Shown here piece by piece: positions 49,692 to 58,549 of a stretch of DNA of 64,000 bases. The stretch is from Isoptericola halotolerans (GTDB taxonomy: Bacteria; Actinomycetota; Actinomycetes; Actinomycetales; Cellulomonadaceae). The stretch's first letter is position 1. The number at the start of each line of letters is the position of its first letter. The stretch spans positions 62,001 through 126,000 of the forward strand of contig NZ_PVTX01000005.1 in assembly GCF_003003075.1 (NCBI RefSeq), given 5' to 3'. The notes below the pieces were generated by a model. The model did not search any database, was not told the DNA's origin, and was given only the letters and a program-made list of their open reading frames with translations. Both the position numbers and the translations under genes were made by a program.

Positions 49692-51317
49692 TCAGTGCGC
49701 GAAGTGGCGGGTCCCCGTGAGGTACATGGTCACGCCGGCCGCCTGTGCGGCCGCGACGACCTCCTCGTCGCGGATCGATCCGCCGGGCTGGACGACGGCG
49801 CGCACCCCGGCGTCGAGCAGCACCTGCAGGCCGTCGGCGAACGGGAAGAACGCGTCGGAGGCCGCGACCGCGCCGCGGGCCCGCTCGGCGCCGTCCGCGA
49901 GGGTGTTGGCGCGCTCGACGGACAGGCGGCAGGAGTCCACGCGGTTGACCTGCCCCATGCCGATGCCGACGGCCGCGCCGTCGTGGGCGAGCAGGATCGC
50001 GTTGGACTTGGCCGCCCGGACCGCGCGCCAGGCGAACACCAGGTCCGCGAGCGTGGCGTCGTCGGCCGCCTCACCGGCGGCGAGCGTCCAGGACGCCGGG
50101 TCGTCGCCGTCGGCCTGGAACCGGTCGACCTCCTGGACGAGCAGACCGCCCGAGACGGGACGCATCTCGACGGCGGCGGGGGTGGCCCCAGCGTCGATCG
50201 TCAGCAGGCGCACGTTCTTCTTGGCCTGCAGCACCTCGAGGGCCGCGGGCTCGAACCCGGGGGCCACGACGACCTCGGTGAACACCGGGGCGATCTGCTC
50301 GGCCGCGGCCCTCGTGACCACGCGGTTGGCCGCGACGACGCCGCCGTAGGCGGAGACCGGGTCGGTCGCGTGGGCGCGCGCGTGCGCCTGGGCGACGTCG
50401 GCGCCGACGGCGATGCCGCACGGGTTGGCGTGCTTGATGATGGCCACCGCCGGCTCGGCGTGGTCGTGCGCTGCCCGCCAGGCGGCGTCGGCGTCGACGT
50501 AGTTGTTGTAGCTCATCGCCTTGCCGTGGAGCTGGGTGGCCTGCGCCAGGCCGACCGTGCCGTCGGTCCGGCCGTACAGCGCTGCCCGCTGGTGCGGGTT
50601 CTCGCCGTAGCGCAGCACGTCGCTGCGTTCCCAGGTGGCGCCGGTGACGTCGGGCAGCCCCGACTCGACGGCGGCCTCGTCCGGTGCGTACACCGAGGCG
50701 AACCACGACGAGACGGCGACGTCGTACGCCGCGGTGTGCGCGAACGCCGCCGCTGCGAGCCGCTTGCGCTGGGCGAAGGTGAAGCCGCCGTCCCGGACGG
50801 CCGCGGCGACGTCGTCGTACCGCGCGGGGTCGACGACGACGGCGACGCTCGGGTGGTTCTTCGCGGCGGCCCGGACCATGGAGGGGCCGCCGATGTCGAT
50901 CTGCTCGACGACGTCGTCCGGCGCGGCACCCGAGGCGACCGTCTCGGCGAACGGGTAGAGGTTCACCACGACGAGCTCGAAGGTGTCGATCTCCAGCTCG
51001 GCGAGCTGGCGCAGGTGGTCCTCCTTGCGGGTGTCCGCGAGGATGCCGGCGTGCACGCGGGGGTGCAGCGTCTTGACGCGGCCCTCGAGGCACTCGGGGA
51101 ACCCGGTCAGCTCCTCGACGCGCGTCACGGGGACGCCCGCGTCGGCGATGCGTGCCGCCGTGGACCCGGTCGACACGAGCTCGACGCCCGCGGCGTGCAG
51201 GGCGGTGGCGAGCTCGGTGAGCCCGGACTTGTCGTAGACGCTGAGCAGCGCGCGGCGGACGGGTCGCCGGGCGTCGTCGGCGAGCTGGACGTCGGGGGAC
51301 GTGGGGGCACCGGACAT
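49692..51317 (-). CDS. purH: bifunctional AICAR transformylase / IMP cyclohydrolase
   Basis: A 541-residue PurH catalysing the last two steps of IMP synthesis. The N-terminal MGS-like cyclohydrolase domain shows [38 protein letters not shown] and VVVNLYPF. The C-terminal transformylase domain shows [42 protein letters not shown] and the C-terminal [16 protein letters not shown] 51317 with GAGGAG is used rather than an upstream in-frame start. It belongs with purN 2 kb away; a TetR/SDR pair separates them. Confidence 0.96.
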   Translation of the reverse strand: MSGAPTSPDVQLADDARRPVRRALLSVYDKSGLTELATALHAAGVELVSTGSTAARIADAGVPVTRVEELTGFPECLEGRVKTLHPRVHAGILADTRKEDHLRQLAELEIDTFELVVVNLYPFAETVASGAAPDDVVEQIDIGGPSMVRAAAKNHPSVAVVVDPARYDDVAAAVRDGGFTFAQRKRLAAAAFAHTAAYDVAVSSWFASVYAPDEAAVESGLPDVTGATWERSDVLRYGENPHQRAALYGRTDGTVGLAQATQLHGKAMSYNNYVDADAAWRAAHDHAEPAVAIIKHANPCGIAVGADVAQAHARAHATDPVSAYGGVVAANRVVTRAAAEQIAPVFTEVVVAPGFEPAALEVLQAKKNVRLLTIDAGATPAAVEMRPVSGGLLVQEVDRFQADGDDPASWTLAAGEAADDATLADLVFAWRAVRAAKSNAILLAHDGAAVGIGMGQVNRVDSCRLSVERANTLADGAERARGAVAASDAFFPFADGLQVLLDAGVRAVVQPGGSIRDEEVVAAAQAAGVTMYLTGTRHFAH

Positions 51318-51468
51318 CGTGGTGGTCTCCTCGGGTGTGGCCTTCGCGGAAACCCTGGCACCCAGGCGGGCGGCGCGCACGGTGGTCCGTCCCGACGCCG
51401 TGCACGCCGGTCGGATCGGCCGCTCCCCGGTGGTTGTCCACCTTCGCCAGTCACGACCGGGGCCGATC

Positions 51469-52056
51469 CTACCGGCCGGGGGCCGTCACCTTCATCCCGA
51501 GGAGCTGCCAGGCACGCTGCGCGTAGCGCTCCCGGTCGGCCGCGGGTCGGCGGGTGAGCGCGGCGGCGACCATCTCGACGCCGAGGAGGACGTCCTCGAC
51601 GGTGGTCCCCGGCCGGACGTCGCCGTCGGCGAGCGCCCGGTCGAGCCGGGAGCCGAGGACGTCGGCGGTGCGGTCCCGCAGGTCGACGAGCCGGGGGTCG
51701 GGGCGCGACTCGGGCGATGCCGTCGCGAGGTCGATGCTGACCACGGACTCGATGGCGTGCCGGGTGACCAGGCCCAGGAGGTCCGCGAGGGTCACCTCGG
51801 GGTCGTTCGCGATCTCCTCGACGGTGCTGACCTGCTCCTCGAAGAGGGCGAGCACCAGCGCGATCCGGTCGGGGAAGTGGCGGTAGAGGCTCCCCTGCCC
51901 CACACCGGCCCGGCGGGCGACGGCGTTGAGCGGCGCATGGGCCCCGTGCTCGGCGAAGATCTCCCGCGCCGCCGCGAGGAGCGCCGCCCGGTTGCGCGCG
52001 GCCGCCCGGGGGCCCGCGTTCGCCCTCCGCGAGGCCTCGCCCGCCTGTGTGCTCAC
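51469..52056 (-). CDS. TetR-family transcriptional regulator
   Basis: A 195-residue regulator. N-terminal Tet[40 protein letters not shown], then a helical ligand-binding domain. GTG 52056 follows TAAAGT by 6 nt, a leaderless arrangement. It is divergent from an SDR gene across a 66-bp gap that carries a perfect 20-bp palindrome, so it most likely represses itself and the SDR gene. The ligand is unknown. Confidence 0.9.
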   Translation of the reverse strand: MSTQAGEASRRANAGPRAAARNRAALLAAAREIFAEHGAHAPLNAVARRAGVGQGSLYRHFPDRIALVLALFEEQVSTVEEIANDPEVTLADLLGLVTRHAIESVVSIDLATASPESRPDPRLVDLRDRTADVLGSRLDRALADGDVRPGTTVEDVLLGVEMVAAALTRRPAADRERYAQRAWQLLGMKVTAPGR

Positions 52057-52062
52057 GGTGCT

Positions 52063-52068
52063 ACTTTA
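52063..52068 (-). promoter_or_regulatory. -10 box TAAAGT of the TetR gene
   Basis: Six nt before GTG 52056 on the minus strand. The adjacent palindrome at 52079-52098 covers the expected spacer and -35 region. Confidence 0.55.
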
Positions 52069-52078
52069 GGTGGAAAGA

Positions 52079-52098
52079 ACCGGACAGGCGTGTCCGGT
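52079..52098. promoter_or_regulatory. TetR operator candidate ACCGGACA-GGCG-TGTCCGGT
   Basis: A perfect 8+4+8 palindrome in the divergent TetR/SDR promoter region, 24 nt before the SDR start. Length and symmetry fit a TetR dimer site able to block both promoters. Confidence 0.8.
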
Positions 52099-52122
52099 GC
52101 GATCCGGAGGAAGTGCGTCACC

Positions 52123-53214
52123 ATGTCCGACCTGACCCTGAAGAACACCGTCGCGCAGTGGCTCGCCGACCCCGTCGGGGAGCAGGCGCTCACCGAGATG
52201 CTGACGGAGGCCGGCGCGAGCGTCGGCTCGCTCGCACCGGCCCGTCGGCTCAGCCTCGCCAAGCTCGTGAAGCTGTCACGCGGCAAGTTCTCCGTCCAGG
52301 CTGCCGAGGCCCTCGTCGCCCGCGCCGCGGAGCTGCGGGCGGCCGGAGCCGACGCGCCCGCGACGGCCGAGGCCGACGGCGACGGCGACGGTGCGGACGT
52401 GACCGCAGCGGCGGCCGGGAGCACCGGCAGCCCCGAGCCCGCCGAGTGGGTCGAGCACATCTCTGCCGGACGCTTCACGGGCCAGACCGTCGTCGTGACG
52501 GGAGCAGCCTCCGGCATCGGCCGCGCCACAGCCTCTCGCGTGGCACGCGAGGGTGGCCGCGTCGTCGCCGTCGACATGACCCGGGCCGGGCTGGACGAGC
52601 TCGTGGCGGAGACCGAGCTCCCGGCGGGGGCGACGATCGTCACCGTCGTCGCGGACATCACTGACGACGCCGGCGTCGCCCGCATCGTCGAGGCCGCCGG
52701 CGACCGGGTCCACGCCCTGGCGAACGTCGCCGGGATCATGGACCGGTTCGCGGCGGTGCACACCGTCGACGACGCGACGTGGGAGAAGGTGTTCGCGGTC
52801 AACGTCACCGGCACGATGAAGCTCATGCGCGCGGTCGTCCCCGGCATGCTCGCGGCCGCCGAGGGCCGGATCGTCAACGTCGCCTCGGAGGCGGGCCTGC
52901 GCGGGTCGGCGTCCGGCGCGGCCTACACGGCGTCCAAGCACGCGGTGGTGGGCCTGACCAGGAACGCGGCCTTCATGTACACCGGCACGGGGGTGCGGGT
53001 GAACGCCGTCGCCCCGGGCGGGGTGGCCACCGGGATGCAGCCGCGGGACGTCGACGAGTTCGGCATGGGCCGGGTCCGGTCGGCGATGGGGATCATGGCG
53101 GACATCGCGATGCCGGAGCAGCTCGCGGCGTCGATCACGTTCCTGCTGTCAGCCGACTCCACGAACGTCAACGGTCAGGTCGTCGCCTCCGACGGCGGGT
53201 GGTCCGCCGCCTGA
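52123..53214 (+). CDS. SDR-family oxidoreductase with an N-terminal helical extension
   Basis: A 363-residue protein with SD GGAGG before ATG 52123. Residues ~120-363 are a classical short-chain dehydrogenase: cofactor motif TGAASGIG (126-133), NVAG, Ser255, Tyr268 and Lys272 (YTASK). The first ~75 residues form a separate helical segment (TVAQWLADPVGEQALTEML, LVKLSRGKFSVQAAEALV) joined by an Asp/Ala/Gly linker (~76-108). A usual SDR is about 250 residues, so this is an extended form. It would oxidise or reduce a hydroxyl/keto group with NAD(P). Probably controlled by the divergent TetR protein. Substrate unknown. Confidence 0.87.
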   Translation: MSDLTLKNTVAQWLADPVGEQALTEMLTEAGASVGSLAPARRLSLAKLVKLSRGKFSVQAAEALVARAAELRAAGADAPATAEADGDGDGADVTAAAAGSTGSPEPAEWVEHISAGRFTGQTVVVTGAASGIGRATASRVAREGGRVVAVDMTRAGLDELVAETELPAGATIVTVVADITDDAGVARIVEAAGDRVHALANVAGIMDRFAAVHTVDDATWEKVFAVNVTGTMKLMRAVVPGMLAAAEGRIVNVASEAGLRGSASGAAYTASKHAVVGLTRNAAFMYTGTGVRVNAVAPGGVATGMQPRDVDEFGMGRVRSAMGIMADIAMPEQLAASITFLLSADSTNVNGQVVASDGGWSAA

Positions 53215-53223
53215 CCCCCGGGT

Positions 53224-53295
53224 GTTGTGGGCGCGAAATCTGGGGTGAAAATCCGCCCCTACGGTGCATTTCGGGCCAGATTTCGCGCCCACAAC
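53224..53295. terminator. 20-bp perfect inverted repeat with a 32-nt loop between convergent genes
   Basis: Arms 53224-53243 and 53276-53295 pair perfectly. The loop is comparatively AT-rich and can form a smaller stem. It fills the gap between the SDR stop and the purN stop and probably terminates both. The lower GC content is unusual for this window. Confidence 0.65.
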
Positions 53296-53301
53296 GTCGC
53301 G

Positions 53302-53946
53302 TCAGGGGCCGACGACGGCCTGTCGCCCCTCGACACGCAGCCCCTCGCGCGCGATGCGCCCCACGGTCTCCACGAGCAGCGACCGCTCGGCGACCTTGAT
53401 GCGCTCGTGCAGGGTCTCCTCGTCGTCGCCGTCCAGCACGGGCACCGCCGTCTGGGCGATGATCGGCCCGGTGTCGACGCCGTCGTCGACCACGTGGACC
53501 GTGCAGCCGGTGACCCTGACCCCGTAGGCGAGGGCGTCCCGGACGCCGTGCGCCCCCGGGAACGCCGGCAGCAGCGCCGGGTGGGTGTTCACGACCCGGC
53601 CGGGGAACTGCTCGAGGAACGTCGGGGCGAGGATGCGCATGAACCCGGCGAGGACCACGTGGTCGGGCTGGAACACCGCCACGGCCTCGCCGAGCCCGCG
53701 GTTCCACGCGGCGCGGTCCGCGAAGTCTCCCGGGGCCACCACGACGGACGGCACGCCGGCCCGGCGAGCCAGCTCGAGCACCCCGGCCCCGGGCTTGTCG
53801 GAGACGACGCCGACGACGCGCGCCCCGTAGGCGGCATCGTCGTGGGCGGCGAGCAGCGCCGCGAGGTTGGAGCCTCCGCCCGAGGCCAGCACGACGAGAC
53901 GCGCACCGGGCGCAGGGTCGACAGGGTGTCCGGAAGGGGTCTGCAC
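53302..53946 (-). CDS. purN: phosphoribosylglycinamide formyltransferase
   Basis: A 214-residue GAR transformylase that uses 10-formyl-THF in purine synthesis. Motifs: LVVLASGGGSNLAAL near the N-terminus, FMRILAPTFL, and the catalytic Asn120, His122 and Asp158 in VNTHPALLPAFPG and DDGVDTGPIIAQ. GTG 53946 is chosen because TAGGGT lies 7 nt upstream and the length then matches the family. The stop of the upstream DUF6350 gene lies within that -10 box. It is paired in pathway with purH and opposed by PurU, which consumes its cofactor. Confidence 0.94.
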   Translation of the reverse strand: MQTPSGHPVDPAPGARLVVLASGGGSNLAALLAAHDDAAYGARVVGVVSDKPGAGVLELARRAGVPSVVVAPGDFADRAAWNRGLGEAVAVFQPDHVVLAGFMRILAPTFLEQFPGRVVNTHPALLPAFPGAHGVRDALAYGVRVTGCTVHVVDDGVDTGPIIAQTAVPVLDGDDEETLHERIKVAERSLLVETVGRIAREGLRVEGRQAVVGP

Positions 53947-53953
53947 GGCCCCC

Positions 53954-53959
53954 ACCCTA
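53954..53959 (-). promoter_or_regulatory. -10 box TAGGGT of purN, sharing bases with a stop codon
   Basis: The first three bases (TAG) are also the stop codon of the DUF6350 gene (53959-53957). The box is 7 nt before GTG 53946, so purN can be transcribed as a leaderless mRNA. Confidence 0.55.
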
Positions 53960-55225
53960 CGTCGCGGGGCCGCCGCCGTCCCCGCGCCGCCACCGTTCCC
54001 GCAGGTGGCACCCCACGAGCACGACGGTGGCGCCTCCACCGATCTCCGCGGCGACGAGGCCGCCCGTGACCCACGCGTCGGCACCCACGACGGCGAGAGC
54101 GTCCCCGCCGACGGAGCCGCCGGCCGCCCACTGCAGCCCGAGGGTCAGCGCCCCCGCGGCGAGCGTCGCACCCCCGGCGATCCAGGCGATGTCGCGGGGC
54201 CGGACCAGGCCCGGTTCGAGGCGCTGCCACGCGAACCAGCCACCGACGGCTCCGCACGCCACGACCAGCACCGGCGCCCAGGCCGCGGCCGGCGTCGACC
54301 AGGACTCGCCGGGCAGGACGCCCAGCAGGGGCACGGCCGGCAGCGCGGCCGCCTCGGTCGTCGCCGTGGAGAAGGTGCTGCCCTCTCCCACCACGAACCC
54401 CGGCCCGGCGATCCACGCCGTCGCCCACACCACGAGGTTGGGCACCAGCGCCGCCTGCCCGAGACCGAGGAGCACCGCGCCGAGGCCGCTTGCCCCGAGG
54501 CCGGCGGCCACCAGCGACGTCGTCTCGCGCCCCAGCACCACCCACGCGGCGACGAGGAGGCCGCCGAGCCCCACGAGCAGCGCCACGCCGACGACGGCGG
54601 CCCGCATCCCCAGGCGGAGGGTGTCGGGCAGGTAGGGATTCATCCGCGGCGCGAGACCGGCGAGCAGCGGGCCGTCGGGCGCCGAGAACATGCCCAGCGC
54701 GAGCCCGCCCCCGCCGACGACCAGCCCGCCGACGACGGCGGCGCCCACCTGGACGACGACGTCCAGCGCCCCGCTGGCGGCAGCCGTCCCGCCCGCCACG
54801 TCCAGGGCGATCGCGAGGGTCGTGGTCACCGCCGTGTAGGTCAGCGTGCCCGCGACCCACGCCGCGAGCGTCGGCACCGCGGACCGCTTGGCCGCCACGT
54901 GCAGGGAGAACAGGGCCAGCGCGGTGATGCCGAGGGGAACCACGGTCACCGTCGCCCCGGCCGCTGACAACGGCACCCCGTGGCCGAGCAGCCACAGACC
55001 CGTCGCGACGGCGACGCCGGCGCCGAGCCCGCCGTCGACCCCGGAGGCCGAGGGTGCGTCGAGGACGGCGACCACGGCGAGCAGGCCCACGACGGCGTAC
55101 GACAGACCGATCGCCTGCACCGCCGCCCAGACCCCGCTCGAGCCGAGCGCGAACCGTTCCCGCAGCCGACCCGGCGCGGGCTGCTCGACGACGGGGGCGG
55201 TTCCGGTCCGGGGCGCTGCACTCAC
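53957..55225 (-). CDS. DUF6350 polytopic membrane protein
   Basis: A 422-residue integral membrane protein, rich in Ala, Gly, Val and Leu, with about ten hydrophobic segments and few charged residues outside the termini (basic RLRERF near the start, HLRERWRRGD at the end). It matches the DUF6350 family, which sits between sucD and purN in many actinobacteria; that location is kept here. Function unknown. GTG 55225 is the start; GACGAT lies 6 nt upstream, again compatible with a leaderless transcript. A strong hairpin separates it from sucD. Confidence 0.82.
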   Translation of the reverse strand: MSAAPRTGTAPVVEQPAPGRLRERFALGSSGVWAAVQAIGLSYAVVGLLAVVAVLDAPSASGVDGGLGAGVAVATGLWLLGHGVPLSAAGATVTVVPLGITALALFSLHVAAKRSAVPTLAAWVAGTLTYTAVTTTLAIALDVAGGTAAASGALDVVVQVGAAVVGGLVVGGGGLALGMFSAPDGPLLAGLAPRMNPYLPDTLRLGMRAAVVGVALLVGLGGLLVAAWVVLGRETTSLVAAGLGASGLGAVLLGLGQAALVPNLVVWATAWIAGPGFVVGEGSTFSTATTEAAALPAVPLLGVLPGESWSTPAAAWAPVLVVACGAVGGWFAWQRLEPGLVRPRDIAWIAGGATLAAGALTLGLQWAAGGSVGGDALAVVGADAWVTGGLVAAEIGGGATVVLVGCHLRERWRRGDGGGPAT

Positions 55226-55305
55226 GCGCTCATCGTCCCCCGCGGCCGGGGCGACGTCGTCGTCCCACGCCGGGCCCCGCCCTGCCGGGACGCTCCGGCG
55301 ACGAC

Positions 55306-55345
55306 GACGCCCGCCCGGTCCGGGGTTCCGGACGGGGCGGGCGTC
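55306..55345 (-). terminator. 18-bp hairpin after sucD
   Basis: Arms 55306-55323 and 55328-55345 pair with one mismatch, loop GGTT. It starts 19 nt past the sucD stop and should end the sucCD transcript. Confidence 0.75.
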
Positions 55346-55363
55346 GGTCGTGCGGCGCGGTGC

Positions 55364-56260
<897 letters not shown>

Positions 56261-56300
56261 GGCTGTTGTGTCTCTGCTTTCGACGTCGTCTCGGGGGCGA

Positions 56301-57473
56301 TCAGGCCGCGGCGGCCTTGGCGGCGGCCGCGTCCGCGCCACCGTCCATGGTCTCGGCCAGGGTCACCAGCGGGTGGGCGGCGTCGGCCAGGATCTGGCGG
56401 CCGAGCGCGACGTTGTTGCCGTCCAGGCGGACGACGAGCGGCTTGGTGGCCTCGTCGCCGAGGATCTCCAGCGCACCGACGATGCCCTTGGCGACCTCGT
56501 CGCAGGCGGTGATGCCGCCGAACACGTTGACGAACACCGACTTGACCTGCGGGTCGTGGAGGATGACGTCCAGACCGTTGGCCATCACCTGGGCGTTCGC
56601 GCCGCCGCCGATGTCCAGGAAGTTGGCGGGCTTGACGCCGCCGTGCTCCTCGCCGGCGTAGGCGACGACGTCGAGGGTGCTCATGACGAGACCCGCGCCG
56701 TTGCCGATGATGCCGACCTCACCGTCGAGCTTGACGTAGTTGAGGCCGTTGGCCTTGGCCTTGGCCTCGAGCGGGTCGGCCGACGCCTTGTCCTCGAGCT
56801 CCGCGTGGTCCGGGTGCCGGACCTCGGAGGCGTTCTCGTCGAGGGTCACCTTGCCGTCGAGCGCGATGATCTCGCCGTCCTCGGTGCGGACCAGCGGGTT
56901 CACCTCGACCAGGGTGGCGTCCTCGGCCGTGAAGACGGTCCACAGCTTTCGGATCGCGTCGGCGACGGGGGCCTTGAGCTCGTCGGCGAAGCCGGCGGCG
57001 TCGACGATCTCGGCAGCCTTGGCCTCGTCGATGCCGACGATCGGGTCGACCGCGACCTTGGCGAGCGCCTCGGGGCGCTCGACGGCGAGCTGCTCGATCT
57101 CCATGCCGCCCTCGACCGAGCACATCGCCAGGTAGTTGCGGTTCGAACGGTCCAGGAGCACCGAGAAGTAGAACTCCTCGGCGATCTTGGCGCCGGCCGC
57201 CACCATCACCCGGTGGACGGTGTGGCCCTTGATGTCCATGCCGAGGATCTCCTCGGCCTTCTGCGCCGCCTCCTCGGGCGAGTGCGCCAGCTTCACGCCG
57301 CCGGCCTTGCCGCGGCCGCCGGTCTTGACCTGGGCCTTGACGACGACGGTGCCGCCGCCGAGCTTCTCTGCACCTGCGCGAGCCTCTTCCGGGGTCGTCG
57401 CGACGACGCCCCCGAGCACGGGCACGCCGTGCTTCTCGAAGATGTCGCGAGCCTGGTATTCGAACAGGTCCAC
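56301..57473 (-). CDS. sucC: succinate-CoA ligase, beta subunit
   Basis: A 390-residue ATP-grasp subunit. The GTG 57473 start ([16 protein letters not shown]) has AAGGA 9 nt upstream and matches the family N-terminus and length; an ATG 18 nt earlier is possible. Motifs: [37 protein letters not shown] and [13 protein letters not shown]. The C-terminus has an Ala-rich extension. First gene of the sucCD operon. A near-palindrome (57531-57550) lies about 60 nt upstream. Confidence 0.96.
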   Translation of the reverse strand: MDLFEYQARDIFEKHGVPVLGGVVATTPEEARAGAEKLGGGTVVVKAQVKTGGRGKAGGVKLAHSPEEAAQKAEEILGMDIKGHTVHRVMVAAGAKIAEEFYFSVLLDRSNRNYLAMCSVEGGMEIEQLAVERPEALAKVAVDPIVGIDEAKAAEIVDAAGFADELKAPVADAIRKLWTVFTAEDATLVEVNPLVRTEDGEIIALDGKVTLDENASEVRHPDHAELEDKASADPLEAKAKANGLNYVKLDGEVGIIGNGAGLVMSTLDVVAYAGEEHGGVKPANFLDIGGGANAQVMANGLDVILHDPQVKSVFVNVFGGITACDEVAKGIVGALEILGDEATKPLVVRLDGNNVALGRQILADAAHPLVTLAETMDGGADAAAAKAAAA

Positions 57474-57530
57474 CCTGCTGCGTCCTTCCATCGGTGTGAG
57501 CCCCTGGGTCGGCAGAGGCCGGCCTGAGCG

Positions 57531-57550
57531 ATGTCTCGACGTCAAGACAT
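57531..57550. promoter_or_regulatory. 20-bp near-palindrome upstream of sucC
   Basis: ATGTCTcgacgtcaAGACAT: arms 57531-57536 and 57545-57550 with a symmetric ACGT centre, broken only by one pair. It sits 58-77 nt upstream of the sucC start, where an operator would be expected. The regulator is unknown. Confidence 0.4.
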
Positions 57551-57652
57551 CTTGTCCAGAGTAGCCCTCCCCCGCTCGGCGGCGGTACGCCCCGGGGGAA
57601 ATCCCGACGGGACCGTGACCGATTCCACAGCCCGCCGACGGTGGCCGAGTCC

Positions 57653-57697
57653 GTCAACCTCGGTTGACAAACGGTGCGAGCGTCAACGAAGGTTGAC
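57653..57697 (+). promoter_or_regulatory. two GTCAAC-N4-GTTGAC palindromes before the HTH/Clp-N operon
   Basis: Two perfect 6+4+6 palindromes (57653-57668 and 57682-57697) with centres 29 bp apart; the second ends 2 nt before the start codon. The first contains TTGACA, a possible -35. Their location makes them likely autoregulatory operators for the HTH protein encoded immediately downstream. Confidence 0.75.
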
Positions 57698-57699
57698 GC

Positions 57700-57903
57700 A
57701 TGACGGAACAGACGCTCGCCGCGGCGTCCGGTGGCGATCCCACGCAGGGACTGCGAGCCGTGCGGTCGCTCCGAGAGCTCGCCGACCGGCTCGAGACGCT
57801 GCAGGTCCGCCGCGCCCGCGAGCTCGGCTGGTCGTGGCAGGAGATCGCCGACCAGCTCGGCGTCAGCAAGCAGGCGGTCCACAAGAAGCACGGGAGGCAG
57901 TGA
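57700..57903 (+). CDS. small HTH protein of a ClpC2-like pair
   Basis: A 67-residue protein: an N-terminal helix (LRAVRSLRELADRLETLQV) followed by a helix-turn-helix (GWSWQEIADQLGVSKQAVHKK). The ATG at 57700 has GAAGG 7 nt upstream. Its stop overlaps the next ATG as TGATG. The same order, a short HTH then a Clp N-domain, is found in one chain in mycobacterial ClpC2; here it is split in two. It probably binds the two palindromes just upstream of its start and represses the operon. Confidence 0.82.
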   Translation: MTEQTLAAASGGDPTQGLRAVRSLRELADRLETLQVRRARELGWSWQEIADQLGVSKQAVHKKHGRQ

Positions 57904-58448
57904 TGTTCGAGAGGTTCAGCAAGGAAGCGCGCGCCGTCGTCGTCGCGGCCCAGACGGTGGCGCGCGAGGCCTGCTCGCCGGCCGTCGACACCCGGCACGT
58001 CCTCGTCGCGCTCGCCGGCTCCCCCGGCGCGGCCGCGGCGGGGCTGCACGACGCCGGCCTGGAACCCGCCGCCGTCGCCCGGACGGTGCGCGACGACGTC
58101 GAGGCCGGCGCGCTCGACGCCGAGGCGCTCTCCTCGATCGGCATCGACCTCGACAGCGTGCGCCGGGAGACCGACGCGACGTTCGGCCGGGGTGCGCTCG
58201 CCCGTGCCGGCCGCCGAGCCCGCACGGGCCACGTGCCCTTCGCGCCGGAGGCGAAGAAGGCGCTCGAGCTCGCCCTGCGAGAGACGGTCCGGCTCGGTGA
58301 CAAGGGCATCGACGGCAGCCACCTGCTGCTCGGGATCCTGCGCGCCGACTGCTCCGGCGGGCGCGCGCTGGAGCGGGCGCTGCACGGCGCGGGCACCGAC
58401 GTGGCCGCCCTGCGCGCCACCGTCGAGCAGCGCCGCCGGGCGGCCTGA
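57903..58448 (+). CDS. stand-alone Clp N-domain protein (ClpC2-like)
   Basis: A 181-residue protein consisting of the two helical repeats of a Clp N-terminal domain and no ATPase module. It begins MFERFSKEARAVVVAAQ, the same pattern as the start of ClpC1, so Phe2 is kept. The second repeat has GHVPFAPEAKKALELALRE with Phe113 at the position of ClpC1 Phe80; these two aromatics form the cyclomarin-binding pocket in ClpC1. The region between the repeats is longer than in ClpC1. Likely roles are decoy or sensor for ClpC1-directed antibiotics or damaged proteins, or an adaptor. Translation is coupled to the HTH gene by TGATG. Confidence 0.82.
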   Translation: MFERFSKEARAVVVAAQTVAREACSPAVDTRHVLVALAGSPGAAAAGLHDAGLEPAAVARTVRDDVEAGALDAEALSSIGIDLDSVRRETDATFGRGALARAGRRARTGHVPFAPEAKKALELALRETVRLGDKGIDGSHLLLGILRADCSGGRALERALHGAGTDVAALRATVEQRRRAA

Positions 58449-58466
58449 CACCGGCGGCTTGACACC

Positions 58467-58530
58467 GGCGGCCCGAGACGGGCGGCCCGGGTGCCCGCGG
58501 CGGCCCGAGACGGGCGGCCCGGGTGCCCGC
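58467..58530. repeat. two perfect 32-bp tandem repeats in a convergent intergenic gap
   Basis: 58467-58498 and 58499-58530 are identical, each with internal complementary GCCC/GGGC stretches. They lie between the Clp N-domain gene stop (58448) and the helicase stop (58550). A shorter GACACCGGCGGC repeat precedes them. They may act as a terminator region. Confidence 0.85.
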
Positions 58531-58549
58531 GGCGGCGCGGACGGTCGGG

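Noticed and set aside
51318-51468. Purine riboswitch or PurR-type site before purH
   Set aside because: No conserved element could be recognised; only a clear SD for ATG 51317 is visible.
57700-58448. A programmed frameshift fusing the HTH and Clp N-domain frames into one ClpC2-like protein
   Set aside because: No slippery heptamer is seen at the junction; the TGATG overlap and the natural MFERF start favour termination-reinitiation, though mass spectrometry could still test this.
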